Below are positions 1 through 6,862 of a stretch of 13,883 nt of DNA, in pieces. Position 1 is the stretch's first letter, and each line of letters begins with the position of its first letter. Source of the DNA: CAYRIF01 sp964424205 (GTDB lineage: Bacteria; Bacteroidota; Bacteroidia; Cytophagales; Cyclobacteriaceae). Below the pieces are notes generated by a model that worked only from the letters and a program-made list of their open reading frames with translations, did not search any database and was not told the DNA's origin. The position numbers and the translations under genes are program-made. The stretch spans positions 1-13,883 of the forward strand of contig CAYRIF010000072.1 in assembly GCA_964424205.1 (NCBI GenBank), in the 5' to 3' direction.

Positions 1-1
1 A

Positions 2-82
2 GCTATAAATATAATTCTTGAACAACATTATAGATACATCAAACAACTAGAACGAAATAAACAAAAGTATGCTGAAACCTAA
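2..82 (+). CDS. C-terminal tail of an upstream reading frame (partial, unrecognised)
   Basis: The window opens inside a frame that reads 26 residues, rich in basic and polar residues (for example YIKQLERNKQKYAE), and stops at TAA 80-82. It is too short to assign a family. The same frame then stays open for another 54 codons without an ATG, to a TGA at 245-247, and that part is also basic and helix-like. This could mean a decayed gene with an internal stop, or chance openness in AT-rich DNA. The part of the gene to the left of the window would settle it. Low confidence that this is a functional end. Confidence 0.3.
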   Translation, partial: AINIILEQHYRYIKQLERNKQKYAET

Positions 83-296
83 GATGACAAAGTAGGATTA
101 ATCAGTAATATAAAACACAAAAGAAGATTACAGAATTATGACAAAAATGCGCCTATTAGTAGGGTTGCCAATAAGAAAAGAAAGATACATCAACACGCTC
201 AAGCCAGCAATGCTGAACAAATACGAGCTCTTGCTGATGCACCTTGATACAAACTTATAAAATAGTTTGAAATTAACTTGGTTTTAATCGGTATAA

Positions 297-321
297 CTAG
301 TAGGTTTTCAAAACCTACTAG
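297..321. repeat. Perfect 25-nt palindrome, REP-like
   Basis: Arms CTAGTAGGTTTT (297-308) and AAAACCTACTAG (310-321) are exact reverse complements around a single central C. There is no T-tract on either side, so it does not look like an ordinary intrinsic terminator. Palindromes of this general shape, TAGG plus T-run and A-run plus CCTA, often recur between genes in Bacteroidota, so a dispersed repeat is my preferred reading. Only one copy lies in this window. Confidence 0.55.
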
Positions 322-346
322 GTCTAAAAACAGGCAAAGCCATAAG

Positions 347-378
347 AACATTACCTTGCCCAAGGGACAATGTTTTCT
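347..378 (+). terminator. Possible intrinsic terminator of an upstream transcript
   Basis: Outer arms AACATT (347-352) and AATGTT (369-374) enclose inner arms CCTT (354-357) and AAGG (362-365), and TTTTCT follows. The stem has an asymmetric internal bulge and the T-run is short, so this is a weak terminator call. It would separate the upstream gene from the small-ORF operon. Confidence 0.35.
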
Positions 379-482
379 AATTTGAAATAAAATAATTAAA
401 ATAATTTTCTATCAAACTGCGAATTTTTTGGCTATTTATGTAACTATATAAATATTTAATATAATTATATAAAGTATTTTAC

Positions 483-527
483 TGCATAGTAGTATCTTTT
501 ACTTAGTACTATGCAACACATAGTACC
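483..527. promoter_or_regulatory. Operator-like array of three CATAGTA half-sites
   Basis: Three copies of the same heptamer alternate in orientation: CATAGTA at 485-491, TACTATG at 507-513 and CATAGTA at 519-525. Copies 2 and 3 form a perfect 8-bp inverted repeat (GTACTATG 506-513, CATAGTAC 519-526) with a 5-nt spacer. Copies 1 and 2 form an 11-of-12 inverted repeat (483-494 and 504-515) with a 9-nt spacer. Half-site centres are about 22 and 12 bp apart, roughly two turns and one turn of the helix. The position, just upstream of an operon that includes a PadR regulator, suggests the binding site of that dimeric regulator (inference). Confidence 0.6.
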
Positions 528-543
528 TTTTGTCGTATACTTG
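524..543 (+). promoter_or_regulatory. Candidate Bacteroidota -7 promoter region for the small-ORF operon
   Basis: Two near matches to the Bacteroidota -7 consensus TAnnTTTG lie here: TACCTTTT at 524-531 (G one base late) and TATACTTG at 536-543 (one mismatch). Neither has a clear TTG at the usual -33 distance. Either would start transcription 20-40 nt before the ATG at 573 and would be overlapped or abutted by the half-site array, which fits repression. Confidence 0.3.
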
Positions 544-572
544 CATATCGAATGATACTAAACAACAAAATT

Positions 573-701
573 ATGAAAACGACAAACACAGAAATTAGAA
601 AAACAACTCGTTCAGATTTTGGAATGGGTAGCTTAACAAAAAGAGAATACTGGAATAGCCACAAACGCTATTCATGCATTACACAATTTAGATTTATTTA
701 A
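573..701 (+). CDS. Tandem 42-residue basic small protein, copy 1 (unrecognised family)
   Basis: This ORF encodes 42 residues and I do not recognise the family. It begins MKTTN, has FGM at residues 16-18, a central TKREYWNS (22-29), RYS (32-34) and ends in FRFI. It is strongly basic, about nine Lys/Arg against three acidic residues, with no signal peptide or membrane segment. The case for coding is the next ORF, which has exactly the same length and 26 of 42 identical residues. At 9 of those 26 positions the codons differ synonymously, so protein rather than DNA seems conserved. It starts 46 nt after the half-site array with an A-rich leader (aacaaaatt) like other starts here. It is probably the first gene of the padR-pspC operon. 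Role unknown; a small nucleic-acid- or membrane-surface-binding protein is possible from charge alone. Confidence 0.65.
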   Translation: MKTTNTEIRKTTRSDFGMGSLTKREYWNSHKRYSCITQFRFI

Positions 702-719
702 ACATATAACAATACAATT

Positions 720-848
720 ATGAAAACTATAAACTCAGAAAACAGAAAAAGTAATCATTCCAATTTCGGAATGAGCAAAATGACCAAACGGCAATACTGG
801 AATAGTAAAAGACGCTACTCTGGCAGCACCCCGTTTAGATTTATTTAA
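720..848 (+). CDS. Tandem 42-residue basic small protein, copy 2 (paralogue of copy 1)
   Basis: This is a second 42-residue ORF, 18 nt after the stop of copy 1. It keeps MKT, E7, RK (9-10), FGM (16-18), TKRxYWNS (22-29), RYS (32-34), T37 and FRFI (39-42). It is even more basic, with ten Lys/Arg and a single Glu. Differences fall in residues 11-15, 19-21, 30-31 and 35-38, so the conserved core is the TKR-YWNS-RYS segment and the C-terminus. The final 15 nt, including the stop, are identical to copy 1, while upstream codons have diverged, so the duplication does not look recent. The leader again resembles neighbouring starts (acaatt-ATG). It lies 48 nt before padR and is probably co-transcribed with it. 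The function is not known to me. Confidence 0.65.
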   Translation: MKTINSENRKSNHSNFGMSKMTKRQYWNSKRRYSGSTPFRFI

Positions 849-861
849 TACTTAAATCTAA
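835..861 (+). other. Hairpin spanning the end of small ORF 2
   Basis: TTAGATTT (835-842) and AAATCTAA (854-861) are perfect reverse complements around an 11-nt loop that contains the stop codon of copy 2. No T-run follows. In mRNA it could act as a processing or stability element that separates the level of the small proteins from that of padR-pspC (inference). An AT-only-type stem of eight pairs is weak. Confidence 0.3.
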
Positions 862-896
862 TAAATTATGAAAATCACTATATAAATAATAAAGAT

Positions 897-1241
897 ATGA
901 AGCTAGAAAACACGCAAGTGCAAATGCGAAAGGGCATTCTGGAGTTCTGCATACTACAGATAATCTCCAGAGGTGAAGTTTATGCTTCGGATTTGCTACG
1001 GGAACTAAAAGAAGCCAAAATCATTGTGGTGGAAGGCACCTTGTATCCGCTACTCACTAGGTTAAGAAAAGCGGAGTTGCTGGAATATAAATGGGTAGAA
1101 TCAGTATCAGGGCCGCCTAGAAAGTACTATACCCTCACCGACAAAGGTGCTCAATTTGTACTTAAACTAGAAGAAACCTGGAATGACTTACAGGCTTCAA
1201 CCAATTCAATTATTACCAAAACCAACAAAGAATCTAAATAA
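897..1241 (+). CDS. PadR-family transcriptional regulator, short form
   Basis: This 114-residue protein has the layout of the short PadR subfamily: helix 1 (about 8-24, RKGILEFCILQIISRG), helix 2 (28-39, YASDLLREL), a recognition helix with the family hallmark EGTLYPLLTRLRKAELL (46-62), and a beta wing ending in GPPRKYYTLTDKG (72-84). A C-terminal dimerisation helix covers about 85-104. PadR proteins are dimeric winged-helix repressors that usually control membrane or transport genes next to them, often including themselves. Here the gene is followed after 8 nt by the PspC-domain gene, a pairing common in Bacteroidota. The half-site array at 483-527 is a plausible own operator. The start at 897 fits helix 1 and the A-rich leader (aataaagat). 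The family call is secure; the effector is not visible. Confidence 0.93.
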   Translation: MKLENTQVQMRKGILEFCILQIISRGEVYASDLLRELKEAKIIVVEGTLYPLLTRLRKAELLEYKWVESVSGPPRKYYTLTDKGAQFVLKLEETWNDLQASTNSIITKTNKESK

Positions 1242-1249
1242 TTACTACT

Positions 1250-3712
1250 ATGAAAAAAACAATAAGCATAAACATCAGTGGTATCATCTTTCATATAGAA
1301 GAAGACGGATTTGACCAACTAAAAAACTACATAGAGTCTGTCAAAAAATACTTCTCCACTTATGAAGACAGTAAAGAAATCATTGAAGACATAGAAAATA
1401 GAATAGCAGAAATATTTTCCGATAAACTAACAGCAGAAAACCAAGTAGTAACGGCAGATGACGTACATGCGCTAATGGCTACTATGGGCGATGTGGCTGA
1501 TTTCGAAGCAACAGAAGAACCTGAAGATTTTGGTATGACTACCGATACTCATGAAGAAAAATTCAATGGTAATGAAAGTACCGATAAAACGAGTTCAGGA
1601 CCTAAAAAACTCTACAGAGATAACAAAAGAAAGGTGATAGGCGGCGTAGCAGCAGGCATTGCGAATTACTTCAATGTCGATGCGCTTTGGGTTAGGTTGG
1701 GATTGGTATTTTTGTCAATTTCTGCTTCCTTTCCATTTAACCACCACTTTAATTTTAGTGTATCCGGTACCTTATTTCTTGCATACATCGTAGCGATGTT
1801 TGTCATTCCAAGTTCCGATGAACTTGAAAGTGTAAAAAAGATTAAAAAGTTTTTTAGGAATGGTGATGATAAAGTTATGGGTGGTGTAGCAAGTGGTTTA
1901 GCATCCTATTTTAATACCGATGTTACGCTTATCAGGATACTTTTCGTTGTCATAACGTTACTCGGGGGTTCTGGTATTTTTCTTTATATTGTCCTATGGG
2001 TCATTACACCTGAAACAAAAACCATCTCCGATAAACTAGAAATGGAAGGCAACCCAGTGACGCTATCTTCTATAGAATCTAACGTAAAAAAAAATCTGAA
2101 TGAAGAAGCAAGCGGAGAAGAGAGTACTATTGCTAAATTACTACTATTTCCCTTTCGATTAATTGCCACCATCTTCCAAGGACTCGGAAAAGCACTAGGA
2201 CCAATCGCCCTGTTTTTTATCGAGGCTATTAGAATATTCTTTGGACTCCTACTGCTTGTACTTGGTCTCAGTGCTGGATTAGCACTAACTATTGGACTTG
2301 GCGGCGCGCTTGGAGTTTTACATGACAGTAGTTATATACAAATTGCAGACATTCCCATTGAACTAATAAAGGATACTTTTCCCCCATACACTTTTTTGGC
2401 AACATTTTTTGCAGCGACCATACCATTCATTGTACTTGGTTTTGTGGGAATATCGATCATTGCTAAAAGAAATGTAATTCATGGAACATTAGGGTGGGGC
2501 TTGTTAGGTCTTTGGGTGATTAGTGTTATATCCCTCGCTGCTACACTTCCGCCAATCATTCGTGATTTTAGTACTGATGGTGAACATAAAGAAACCATCA
2601 CCTACAATATAGATAGCAAATCCGTTCATCTTTCAATCAATGAAACAGGCATGGATGACTACAATGGCGCCTCCCTTAGGTTGAGAGGTCATGCCGATTC
2701 GACATTCAAACTCGTAAAATCTTTTGAAGCACAAGGTAAGAATAGAAAAACAGCCATTGAAAATGCGCAAATGGTTACCTATAATGTAGCCCTAAATGAT
2801 TCCATATTTATCTTTGATTCAAATATTCAATTTAGAAATAACGCGAAATTCAGAGGGCAAGATTTGGACATGACATTGTACGTACCAATCAGTAGGCCTT
2901 TTACCATGGACTATGACATGCGATACTTGCTTAACAATACCATCTACCGAGCTGGGTATAGCATTCATGATATTGAAAATAATACATGGATGTTTACAGA
3001 AAAAGGGTTAAAGTGTACTACCTGTGAAGAGAAATCTGATGATAATTCAAATGGTGAGCCTAATAGCTTTTATTTCAAAGATGATGAGGCACGGATATTT
3101 GAGGTAAGTGACTTCACTAGCATAGAGGCTGGTGATGCCTTTGACATTGAAATCACACAAGCTGACAAATTCTACGTGGCAGTCTCCGGTGACGATAGAG
3201 ATTTAGATGACCTTGAAGTTCGTGTAAAAAATGATAAATTAATCATCGACATAGATAATTTATTCAGACGCCGTATCCGAAACAACAAGGGCATAAGGAT
3301 TAAAATTACCATGCCTAAGTTAACTGAACTTGACATCAGCGGCGCCACCACAGTCATAGCGGATGGGTTTGAAACCGATGACATGGCAATTGACCTTGGA
3401 GGTTCAGCAAGTTTGACGTTGGATGTGAAAGTAGAAAACATGGAAGTAGATCTGAGCGGTTCTTCAGATCTAGACCTGACTGGTTCGGGTGAGCGGATTA
3501 TCATAGATATGTCTGGTGCCTCAAGCTTAAGTGCCTATGATTTTGATGCCCAAGATATGGAAATAGAAACCTCTGGTGCTGCTAGTGCAGAAGTTTCTGT
3601 AAGCGACGAACTAGATACAAACTCAAGCGGCGCAAGTTCAATACGATATAAAGGAACCCCTACTTTACACCCAAGCACATCAGGAGCAAGTAGCCTTACG
3701 CAAGAAGATTAA
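1250..3712 (+). CDS. Double-PspC membrane protein with C-terminal DUF2807 (head GIN) domain
   Basis: This is an 820-residue envelope protein. Residues 1-90 form a charged cytoplasmic domain that accompanies PspC in Bacteroidota. Two PspC domains follow, at about 119-188 (KVIGGVAAGIANYFNVD, then membrane segments) and 199-255 (KVMGGVASGLASYFNTD, then a membrane segment). More hydrophobic segments lie near 318-352, 380-405 and 414-436. Residues 440-610 are a beta-rich extracytoplasmic part with a CxxC (C589, C592). The C-terminus (about 615-805) matches DUF2807, with SGAS-type turns every 18-20 residues (697, 717, 736, 755, 775, 793, 811), as expected for a stacked beta-solenoid. PspC in proteobacteria senses inner-membrane stress; here a PadR partner 8 nt upstream suggests a separate sensing circuit. 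Domain calls are firm, the signal is unknown. Confidence 0.92.
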   Translation: MKKTISINISGIIFHIEEDGFDQLKNYIESVKKYFSTYEDSKEIIEDIENRIAEIFSDKLTAENQVVTADDVHALMATMGDVADFEATEEPEDFGMTTDTHEEKFNGNESTDKTSSGPKKLYRDNKRKVIGGVAAGIANYFNVDALWVRLGLVFLSISASFPFNHHFNFSVSGTLFLAYIVAMFVIPSSDELESVKKIKKFFRNGDDKVMGGVASGLASYFNTDVTLIRILFVVITLLGGSGIFLYIVLWVITPETKTISDKLEMEGNPVTLSSIESNVKKNLNEEASGEESTIAKLLLFPFRLIATIFQGLGKALGPIALFFIEAIRIFFGLLLLVLGLSAGLALTIGLGGALGVLHDSSYIQIADIPIELIKDTFPPYTFLATFFAATIPFIVLGFVGISIIAKRNVIHGTLGWGLLGLWVISVISLAATLPPIIRDFSTDGEHKETITYNIDSKSVHLSINETGMDDYNGASLRLRGHADSTFKLVKSFEAQGKNRKTAIENAQMVTYNVALNDSIFIFDSNIQFRNNAKFRGQDLDMTLYVPISRPFTMDYDMRYLLNNTIYRAGYSIHDIENNTWMFTEKGLKCTTCEEKSDDNSNGEPNSFYFKDDEARIFEVSDFTSIEAGDAFDIEITQADKFYVAVSGDDRDLDDLEVRVKNDKLIIDIDNLFRRRIRNNKGIRIKITMPKLTELDISGATTVIADGFETDDMAIDLGGSASLTLDVKVENMEVDLSGSSDLDLTGSGERIIIDMSGASSLSAYDFDAQDMEIETSGAASAEVSVSDELDTNSSGASSIRYKGTPTLHPSTSGASSLTQED

Positions 3713-4010
3713 TTAAATAATATAAACAACAATTCATTTCAACCCCACGGCATATGGTCGTGGGTACTGACAGGAAACTTACGTCTAAAAAACAAAAGTA
3801 ACTACAGTAAGAAAATTCTAAAAAAATGAAACACCGTGCAACCATGCATCACCAAAAAGAAACTAATGATATAAATAGGCATTCCGTTTGTAACAAATCA
3901 TGGCATGGCAAGTCTTATTATTAAAACTACACTTTGGTGTAGCTGGAAGGATTTGAATGATGCGTTGTTTTGTAAAAGAATATAAATAACCGTATAAAAA
4001 TAAATAAATT
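3713..4010. other. 298-bp gap between the pspC gene and the outer-membrane protein gene
   Basis: The gap holds two short hairpins and one doubtful small ORF. CCCACG (3744-3749) and CGTGGG (3759-3764) form a 6-bp stem without a T-run. CTACAC (3927-3932) and GTGTAG (3937-3942) form a 6-bp stem with a TTTG tetraloop. I see no strong terminator and no confident promoter, so it is unclear whether the receptor gene has its own transcript or is read through from the padR-pspC operon. Confidence 0.5.
3826..3924 (+). CDS. Doubtful 32-residue small ORF
   Basis: The frame opens with ATG after an A-run (ctaaaaaa-ATG) and gives 32 residues beginning MKHRATMHHQ and ending KSWHGKSYY, rich in His, Lys and Asn. 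It has no homologue that I recognise, no hydrophobic segment, and only a vague resemblance in charge and aromatic content to the two 42-residue proteins. An open frame of this length is expected by chance in such DNA. It is listed because it is the only candidate gene in this gap and has a start context like real genes nearby. Confidence 0.18.
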   Translation: MKHRATMHHQKETNDINRHSVCNKSWHGKSYY

Positions 4011-6449
4011 ATGAAAACTATACAACATAAACTCACCCTTACATTTGCCATTATTTTTGGCATCATTGTAACCGTTGCTGCACAGCAAAATACCCAAACC
4101 ATAAAAGGAAAGGTAATCAATGCAGCAACCAAAGAGGCTGTTCCTTTTGTTAATATTATCGTCGTAGATTCAAATCCGCTCAAAGGAACCACAAGCAATT
4201 CCGTTGGAAACTTTGAAATAGAAGACATACCTGTAGGTCAAGTAACACTTCGAGCCACTTTTATTGGCTATCAGGCAACTGTGCTTGAAAATCTCGAGCT
4301 AACTACAGGGAAAGTATTGAATGTAGAAATTGTAATGGCTGAAAATGCCAAAAAATTAGATCAAGTGACTGTGCAAGCGAGTCGTCCGTTGGTAGAGGTA
4401 CTGCCTGACAAAACGGTACTGAATGTAGCAGGTAGCACCAATGCTACAGGGCAGAATGGATTGGAGCTATTGCGAAAAGCGCCCGGTGTCATGCTCGACA
4501 ATAACGACAATATTATCGTATTGGGTAAAACTGGTGTTAAGATATATATTGATGGCAGACCTAGCCCACTCAGTGGAACAGAACTGACCGAATTACTAAA
4601 AAGTATGCAGTCGGAACAGATTGATGCCATCGAAATAATCACCAATCCGTCTGCGAAATATGAGGCAGAAGGCAACGCAGGAATTATAAATATCCGCTTG
4701 ACCAAGCAACTCAATACTGGCGCAAACGCAAGTATTAACTTCGGATATTCGGCAGGTATCAAATCAAGATACAACACAAGTGGCACTGTCAATTATAGAA
4801 ATGGCAAATTCAATGCCTTCGGAAGTTACGGTTACTATCATAATGAAAATGCGAACACCAATATAATTTTCAGAAGACAAAGTGATGCTACCTATAACCA
4901 AATAGCTAACCAAACGAGTAAATCTCCTAATCATAACTATAAAGTTGGATTAGATTATTTTATCAATGATAAAAACACCATCGGTTTTATCTTCAATGGC
5001 AATTCCAATACAGGCAATTGGAATAATATAGGCACCACCAAAATCGCAAATCAAACGAGTGGTATTTTAGCAAAAATCCTGTGGGCTGAAAGTTTCGAAA
5101 ACCATGCGAGAAAAAACAATAATATCAATGTCAACTATAACTATAACAATAAGAAAGGAAAAAGCTGGAATCTTGACCTAGATTATGGCAATTACAACAA
5201 TGCTGCGGACACCTATCAACCTAATATATATACCACTCCTGACGGCAATACCGAATTGGCTAAACGTATTTTTAGTACCAACACACCTACCAATATTGAT
5301 ATTTATACAGTAAAGATTGACCATACACGAAATATAGGAAAAGTTAAATTAGAAATCGGTGCAAAATTTGGTTACGTCAAAACCGATAATACTTTTGATT
5401 TTTTCAATGTAGTAGATGCCAAGAAAGTATTTGATACCGAAAGAAGCAATCAATTCGTATATACTGAAAATGTAAATGCCGCTTACGTTAATATTTCGAG
5501 CGTTATCAATGACAAGTGGAGTTATCAATTGGGACTACGAGCAGAACAAACAAACTCGGAAGGAGACCTTAGCGCCAACCAAGTAAATAATGACAAGAAT
5601 GTAAAAAGAGACTATTTTGATGTTTTCCCATCAGGAGGGTTGAGCTATAAAGCAAGTGACAAAAGTGCTTGGAGTTTGAGCGTCGGCAAAAGGCTTCAAA
5701 GACCTAGTTATCAGGATTTAAATCCCTTTGAAAATAAATTGGATGAGCTGACTTTTCAAAAAGGAAATCCATTTTTAAATCCACAATATGCTTACAACGT
5801 GAAACTGAGTAATACTTACAACCATACTTTAAGTAGCAGCCTGAGTTATACCTACACCAAAGATTATATCACAAGAATCATGGATACGTTGGACGTGAGC
5901 AAGTCGTTCATCTCTTTCCAAAACTTGGCGTCACAAGAGGTGATTAGTTTAACGGTCAGTGCGCCCTATTCCTTCACAGACTGGTGGAGCAGCTACACAA
6001 GCCTCACAGGATTTAGCACCCATAATCAAGCAACATTTGATGATGGGAAAACCATCGACTTGAGCGTCACAACTGTATCATTTTATAGCCAGCAGACATT
6101 TTCGTTGCCTAAGGATTTTAAGTTTGAGGTCTCAGGATTTTACAACTCGCCAGGCGTGTGGGGCGGTACTTTCCGATTTAACAGTATATGGGGAATGGAT
6201 GCAGGTATCAGCAAAAAGATTTTGAAGGACAAAGGAAATTTAAAATTAGGCGTTAGCGATATATTCAAAACACAAGGATTTTCTGCCACAAGTATTTTTG
6301 GTGGACAGGTAATGGACATCTCTGGATATTGGGATAGCAGGCGTTTCAAAATTAATTTCTCTTACAAATTCGGCAATAGCAAAATCAAAAGTCGTAGAAG
6401 AAAAACAGGCCAAGAGGCGGAACAAAATCGTATTAAGTCAGGAAATTGA
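4011..6449 (+). CDS. TonB-dependent-receptor-like outer-membrane beta-barrel protein
   Basis: This 812-residue protein has a Sec signal peptide (hydrophobic 8-23, likely cut after TVAA, residue 24). A carboxypeptidase-regulatory-like beta-sandwich follows (about 30-112, IKGKVINAATKEAVPFVNI). Next is a plug-type domain (about 128-232, with IYIDGRPSPLSG, IDAIEIITNPSAKYEAEG and NAGIINIRL). The rest (about 240-790) is an Asn/Tyr/Ser-rich beta-barrel of the Bacteroidota outer-membrane barrel family PF14905. A basic tail after YKFGN (SRRRK) extends past the last strand, as is usual in this family. Such proteins sit in the outer membrane and are thought to import or bind ligands, but the substrate cannot be read from sequence. 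There is no SusD-like neighbour, so a polysaccharide-utilisation role is unlikely. It may share the operon of the upstream pspC gene (298-bp gap). Confidence 0.9.
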   Translation: MKTIQHKLTLTFAIIFGIIVTVAAQQNTQTIKGKVINAATKEAVPFVNIIVVDSNPLKGTTSNSVGNFEIEDIPVGQVTLRATFIGYQATVLENLELTTGKVLNVEIVMAENAKKLDQVTVQASRPLVEVLPDKTVLNVAGSTNATGQNGLELLRKAPGVMLDNNDNIIVLGKTGVKIYIDGRPSPLSGTELTELLKSMQSEQIDAIEIITNPSAKYEAEGNAGIINIRLTKQLNTGANASINFGYSAGIKSRYNTSGTVNYRNGKFNAFGSYGYYHNENANTNIIFRRQSDATYNQIANQTSKSPNHNYKVGLDYFINDKNTIGFIFNGNSNTGNWNNIGTTKIANQTSGILAKILWAESFENHARKNNNINVNYNYNNKKGKSWNLDLDYGNYNNAADTYQPNIYTTPDGNTELAKRIFSTNTPTNIDIYTVKIDHTRNIGKVKLEIGAKFGYVKTDNTFDFFNVVDAKKVFDTERSNQFVYTENVNAAYVNISSVINDKWSYQLGLRAEQTNSEGDLSANQVNNDKNVKRDYFDVFPSGGLSYKASDKSAWSLSVGKRLQRPSYQDLNPFENKLDELTFQKGNPFLNPQYAYNVKLSNTYNHTLSSSLSYTYTKDYITRIMDTLDVSKSFISFQNLASQEVISLTVSAPYSFTDWWSSYTSLTGFSTHNQATFDDGKTIDLSVTTVSFYSQQTFSLPKDFKFEVSGFYNSPGVWGGTFRFNSIWGMDAGISKKILKDKGNLKLGVSDIFKTQGFSATSIFGGQVMDISGYWDSRRFKINFSYKFGNSKIKSRRRKTGQEAEQNRIKSGN

Positions 6450-6717
6450 TACAAAAACTATTCGTTCCTGACAACAAAGTCTGCTATACCGGAAATTTAG
6501 ACCCTATATTTTAAAATGGTATAATTTATACGGTGTGTAGAAAGAGATTACGGATAGATTTATTCACGTGAAAAACTATGAATAAATCTTCCGAAATGAC
6601 GCTAGATTCGTTTTATATTCTGCGAATCAAAATGAAATTAGTAGCATCTAAATTCATATTTATTCCTAGGTTTGTTTCCTGACGAGCTTAGGACTCAGTA
6701 AATTGATTTTAGTAAAC
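6450..6717 (+). other. Hairpin-rich noncoding stretch, candidate structured 3' UTR or small RNA
   Basis: Between the receptor stop and the strong terminator lie several inverted repeats: a 13-nt AT-rich palindrome (6519-6531); a perfect 11-bp stem, AGATTTATTCA (6556-6566) and TGAATAAATCT (6579-6589), with a 12-nt loop; and a 6-bp stem, GATTCG (6605-6610) and CGAATC (6623-6628), also with a 12-nt loop. A 34-codon ATG frame (6578-6682) overlaps these and looks like chance. The stretch could be a long structured 3' UTR of the receptor mRNA, or a separate small RNA ending at the terminator. No known RNA family was recognised, and no convincing promoter was found. Confidence 0.3.
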
Positions 6718-6757
6718 AACCCTTTAGGATTCATTTCCTAAGGGGTTTTGTTTTTTT
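6718..6757 (+). terminator. Strong intrinsic terminator
   Basis: A 12-bp stem pairs 6718-6729 with 6736-6747, with one G-U pair and a 6-nt loop (TTCATT). The arms begin AACCCTTTAGG and end CCTAAGGGGTT. The run TTTTGTTTTTTT follows directly. It ends plus-strand transcription about 270 nt after the receptor stop codon. On the minus strand only a short weak T-tract (TTGTTTACT) follows the same stem, so it may also partly stop readthrough from the convergent channel gene. Confidence 0.88.
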
Positions 6758-6862
6758 GCAAAGCTATCAAACTTATGATTTACTACTATCCTCGCATCTG
6801 TTGAGAAATATCCATATTATGTGGTGCAGTTCAGGGGATACCGCAACAGTTACGGCTAATCT
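6758..6862. other. Short spacer between convergent transcripts
   Basis: These 105 nt separate the plus-strand terminator from the 3' end of the minus-strand channel gene. I see no gene and no strong hairpin with a minus-strand T-run. Confidence 0.5.

Larger units (their letters stand above)
1..572. other. Gene-poor region upstream of the small-ORF/padR/pspC operon
   Basis: No complete gene is convincing here. From left to right it holds the end of an upstream reading frame (to 82), an in-frame continuation without a start codon (83-247), a perfect 25-nt palindrome (297-321), a terminator-like hairpin (347-378), a very AT-rich stretch (about 380-480), and an array of inverted half-sites (483-527) that leads into the small ORFs. 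A 40-codon ATG frame at 138-260 overlaps the continuation in another frame and has no recognisable features. The last 90 bases look like the regulatory region of the downstream operon. Confidence 0.6.

Noticed and set aside
138..260. A 40-codon ATG frame in the left gene-poor region
   Set aside because: It overlaps another open frame, shows no recognisable domain or good start context, and its length is expected by chance.
868..885. A five-codon ATG frame that could be a remnant third copy of the tandem small ORFs
   Set aside because: The similarity is limited to the aatt-ATGAAAA start context, which also precedes the receptor gene at 4011, so it is generic.
3172..3504. A 110-residue minus-strand frame inside the PspC gene
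   Set aside because: It is the antisense of the Ser/Gly/Asp-rich repeat coding region and has no features of its own.
4361..4792. A 143-residue minus-strand frame inside the receptor gene
   Set aside because: It is a shadow of the plug-domain coding sequence, with no start context or domain.
4011..6449. Reading the receptor as a SusC of a polysaccharide-utilisation locus
   Set aside because: There is no SusD gene or glycan-degrading enzyme beside it, and the length and barrel type fit the shorter PF14905 group.
6578..6682. A 34-codon plus-strand frame after the receptor gene
   Set aside because: It starts inside a perfect hairpin and shows no recognisable composition or homologue; the chance is high in AT-rich DNA.
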